Positions 63,407 through 64,000 of a DNA stretch of 64,000 bases are shown here, one piece after another. The notes under the pieces were generated by a model. That model searched no databases, was not told the origin of the DNA, and was given only the letters and a program-made list of their open reading frames with translations. Source of the stretch: Sulfuricurvum sp. IAE1 (GTDB taxonomy: Bacteria > Campylobacterota > Campylobacteria > Campylobacterales > Sulfurimonadaceae); NCBI RefSeq assembly GCF_004347735.1, contig NZ_SLTI01000007.1, forward strand, positions 186,001 to 250,000, read 5' to 3'. The first letter of the stretch is position 1. Each line of letters starts with the position of its first letter. The position numbers and the translations under genes are program-made.

Positions 63407-64000
63407 GGCGCTTGACCATCTCAAGGATAAAACGAGCGCTCACTTTGGCCGAGCTTTGCAGGAACGTATCGAAATCCATTCCTGCATCCCCGTCGGCACT
63501 GTCGCTGATCGCGCGCAGAATGAAAAACGGAACCCCGAAATTGGCGCATACGCACGCGACGCTCGCCCCTTCCATTTCCAGGGCATCGGCTTTAAAGGTG
63601 GCCTCGATCCAGTGTTTGCGCTCAGCGGAAGCGACGAACTGATCCCCTGTCGCGATGATCCCCTCTTTGACGTCTACTCCCATACTCCGCGCAACTTCTT
63701 TGGCCAGATCGATGAGGGAGCGGTCGGCATCCACCATGACCGATCCCTCCGGGATGAAGCCGTAGGGATGACCGAAAGCGGTGATATCGACGTCGTGCTG
63801 GCAAAGGGCGCTTGCCATAACCAGATCGCCGATTTTAAGCTCTTTGCTGATCCCTCCCGCTACACCGCTGAAGAGGAGTTTTTCGGCTCCGAAACGCTCG
63901 ATCATCACCGATGCGGTGATCGCCGAAAAGACTTTACCGATTTTCGAATAGGCGATAATGAGATCGTGCCCCTCGTAACGGCATTCGTAGAACGTGTTCC
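63396..64000 (-). CDS. mtnN: 5'-methylthioadenosine / S-adenosylhomocysteine nucleosidase (start outside window)
   Basis: Cleaves MTA and SAH to free adenine; in Campylobacterota it also acts on aminofutalosine for menaquinone synthesis. The frame is open to the window edge on the 5' side (minus strand, N-T-F-Y-E-C first), so the start is missing. Present are I-G-K-V-F-S-A-I-T, S-G-V-A-G-G-I, the catalytic/ribose region L-E-M-E-G-A-S-V-A and the S-D-S-A-D near 150, including the general-acid Asp. It overlaps ttcA. Confidence 0.95.
   Translation of the reverse strand, partial: NTFYECRYEGHDLIIAYSKIGKVFSAITASVMIERFGAEKLLFSGVAGGISKELKIGDLVMASALCQHDVDITAFGHPYGFIPEGSVMVDADRSLIDLAKEVARSMGVDVKEGIIATGDQFVASAERKHWIEATFKADALEMEGASVACVCANFGVPFFILRAISDSADGDAGMDFDTFLQSSAKVSARFILEMVKRLGN

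Overview
The window looks like a chromosomal segment of a Gram-negative, respiring bacterium, most likely a Campylobacterota of the Sulfurimonas/Sulfuricurvum type. This placement rests on remembered family resemblance of proteins such as TlyA, the short ThiE, the DUF1104-like secreted protein, the metX-metY-xseB neighbourhood, the cytochrome lipoprotein and the cyclic-di-GMP proteins; no search was run. Most of the DNA is moderately GC-rich with tightly packed genes and frequent 4-base ATGA overlaps. Three stretches are visibly AT-rich and look acquired: about 22.8-26.65 kb, 59.0-60.4 kb and, less clearly, 39.3-39.8 kb.

Layout. 0-9.8 kb: the end of a MacB-type permease, a conserved unknown, MscL with a zinc ribbon, a three-gene porin / mini-PstS / HD-GYP operon, a His-rich glycine-zipper protein, a PAS-GGDEF-EAL protein, YdhR and the ABC-F ATPase Uup. 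9.8-18 kb: a long minus-strand run with atpB, thiE, gatB, a voltage-gated K+ channel plus a second RCK protein, gpsA, a Dabb protein and unknowns. 18-23.4 kb: ribF-tlyA, a type II NADH dehydrogenase convergent with ligA, and a toxin-antitoxin pair translationally coupled to ligA. 23.4-26.65 kb: an AT-rich island of three orphan single genes, each followed by a REP-like hairpin and preceded by a GTTAG motif, next to a segment packed with inverted repeats. 26.65-33 kb: mutS2, murC, a PLP aminotransferase and a polysaccharide deacetylase.

33-39.3 kb: a MarR-controlled RND efflux operon (adaptor, AcrB-type pump, outer-membrane factor) with a consensus promoter and a palindromic operator. 39.5-50.4 kb: two small lipoproteins (one a cytochrome c), a ThiF-like enzyme, a nitrilase-fold protein that seems to lack catalytic residues, xseB-metX-metY, guaB, gatA, a 41-codon membrane protein and ileS. 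50.5-57.4 kb: cinA-like, a tRNA cluster (Lys, Glu, Val, Asp), a DUF2238 protein, and copper-handling genes (SO_0444-type permease, multicopper oxidase, TolC-like factor, CusF-like protein). 57.5-64 kb: LemA-DUF3137, an AT-rich membrane protein, a VapBC-like pair, YigZ, MutY, TtcA and the start-truncated end of the MTA/SAH nucleosidase.

The functional themes are envelope transport and efflux, second-messenger signalling, Met/SAM metabolism, amidotransferase-dependent tRNA charging and DNA repair. The most unusual part is the 23.4-26.65 kb island, which may be a small gene-cassette-like array. The next most unusual points are the tRNA-Glu that lacks U33 and the nitrilase-fold protein without its catalytic Cys and Lys.
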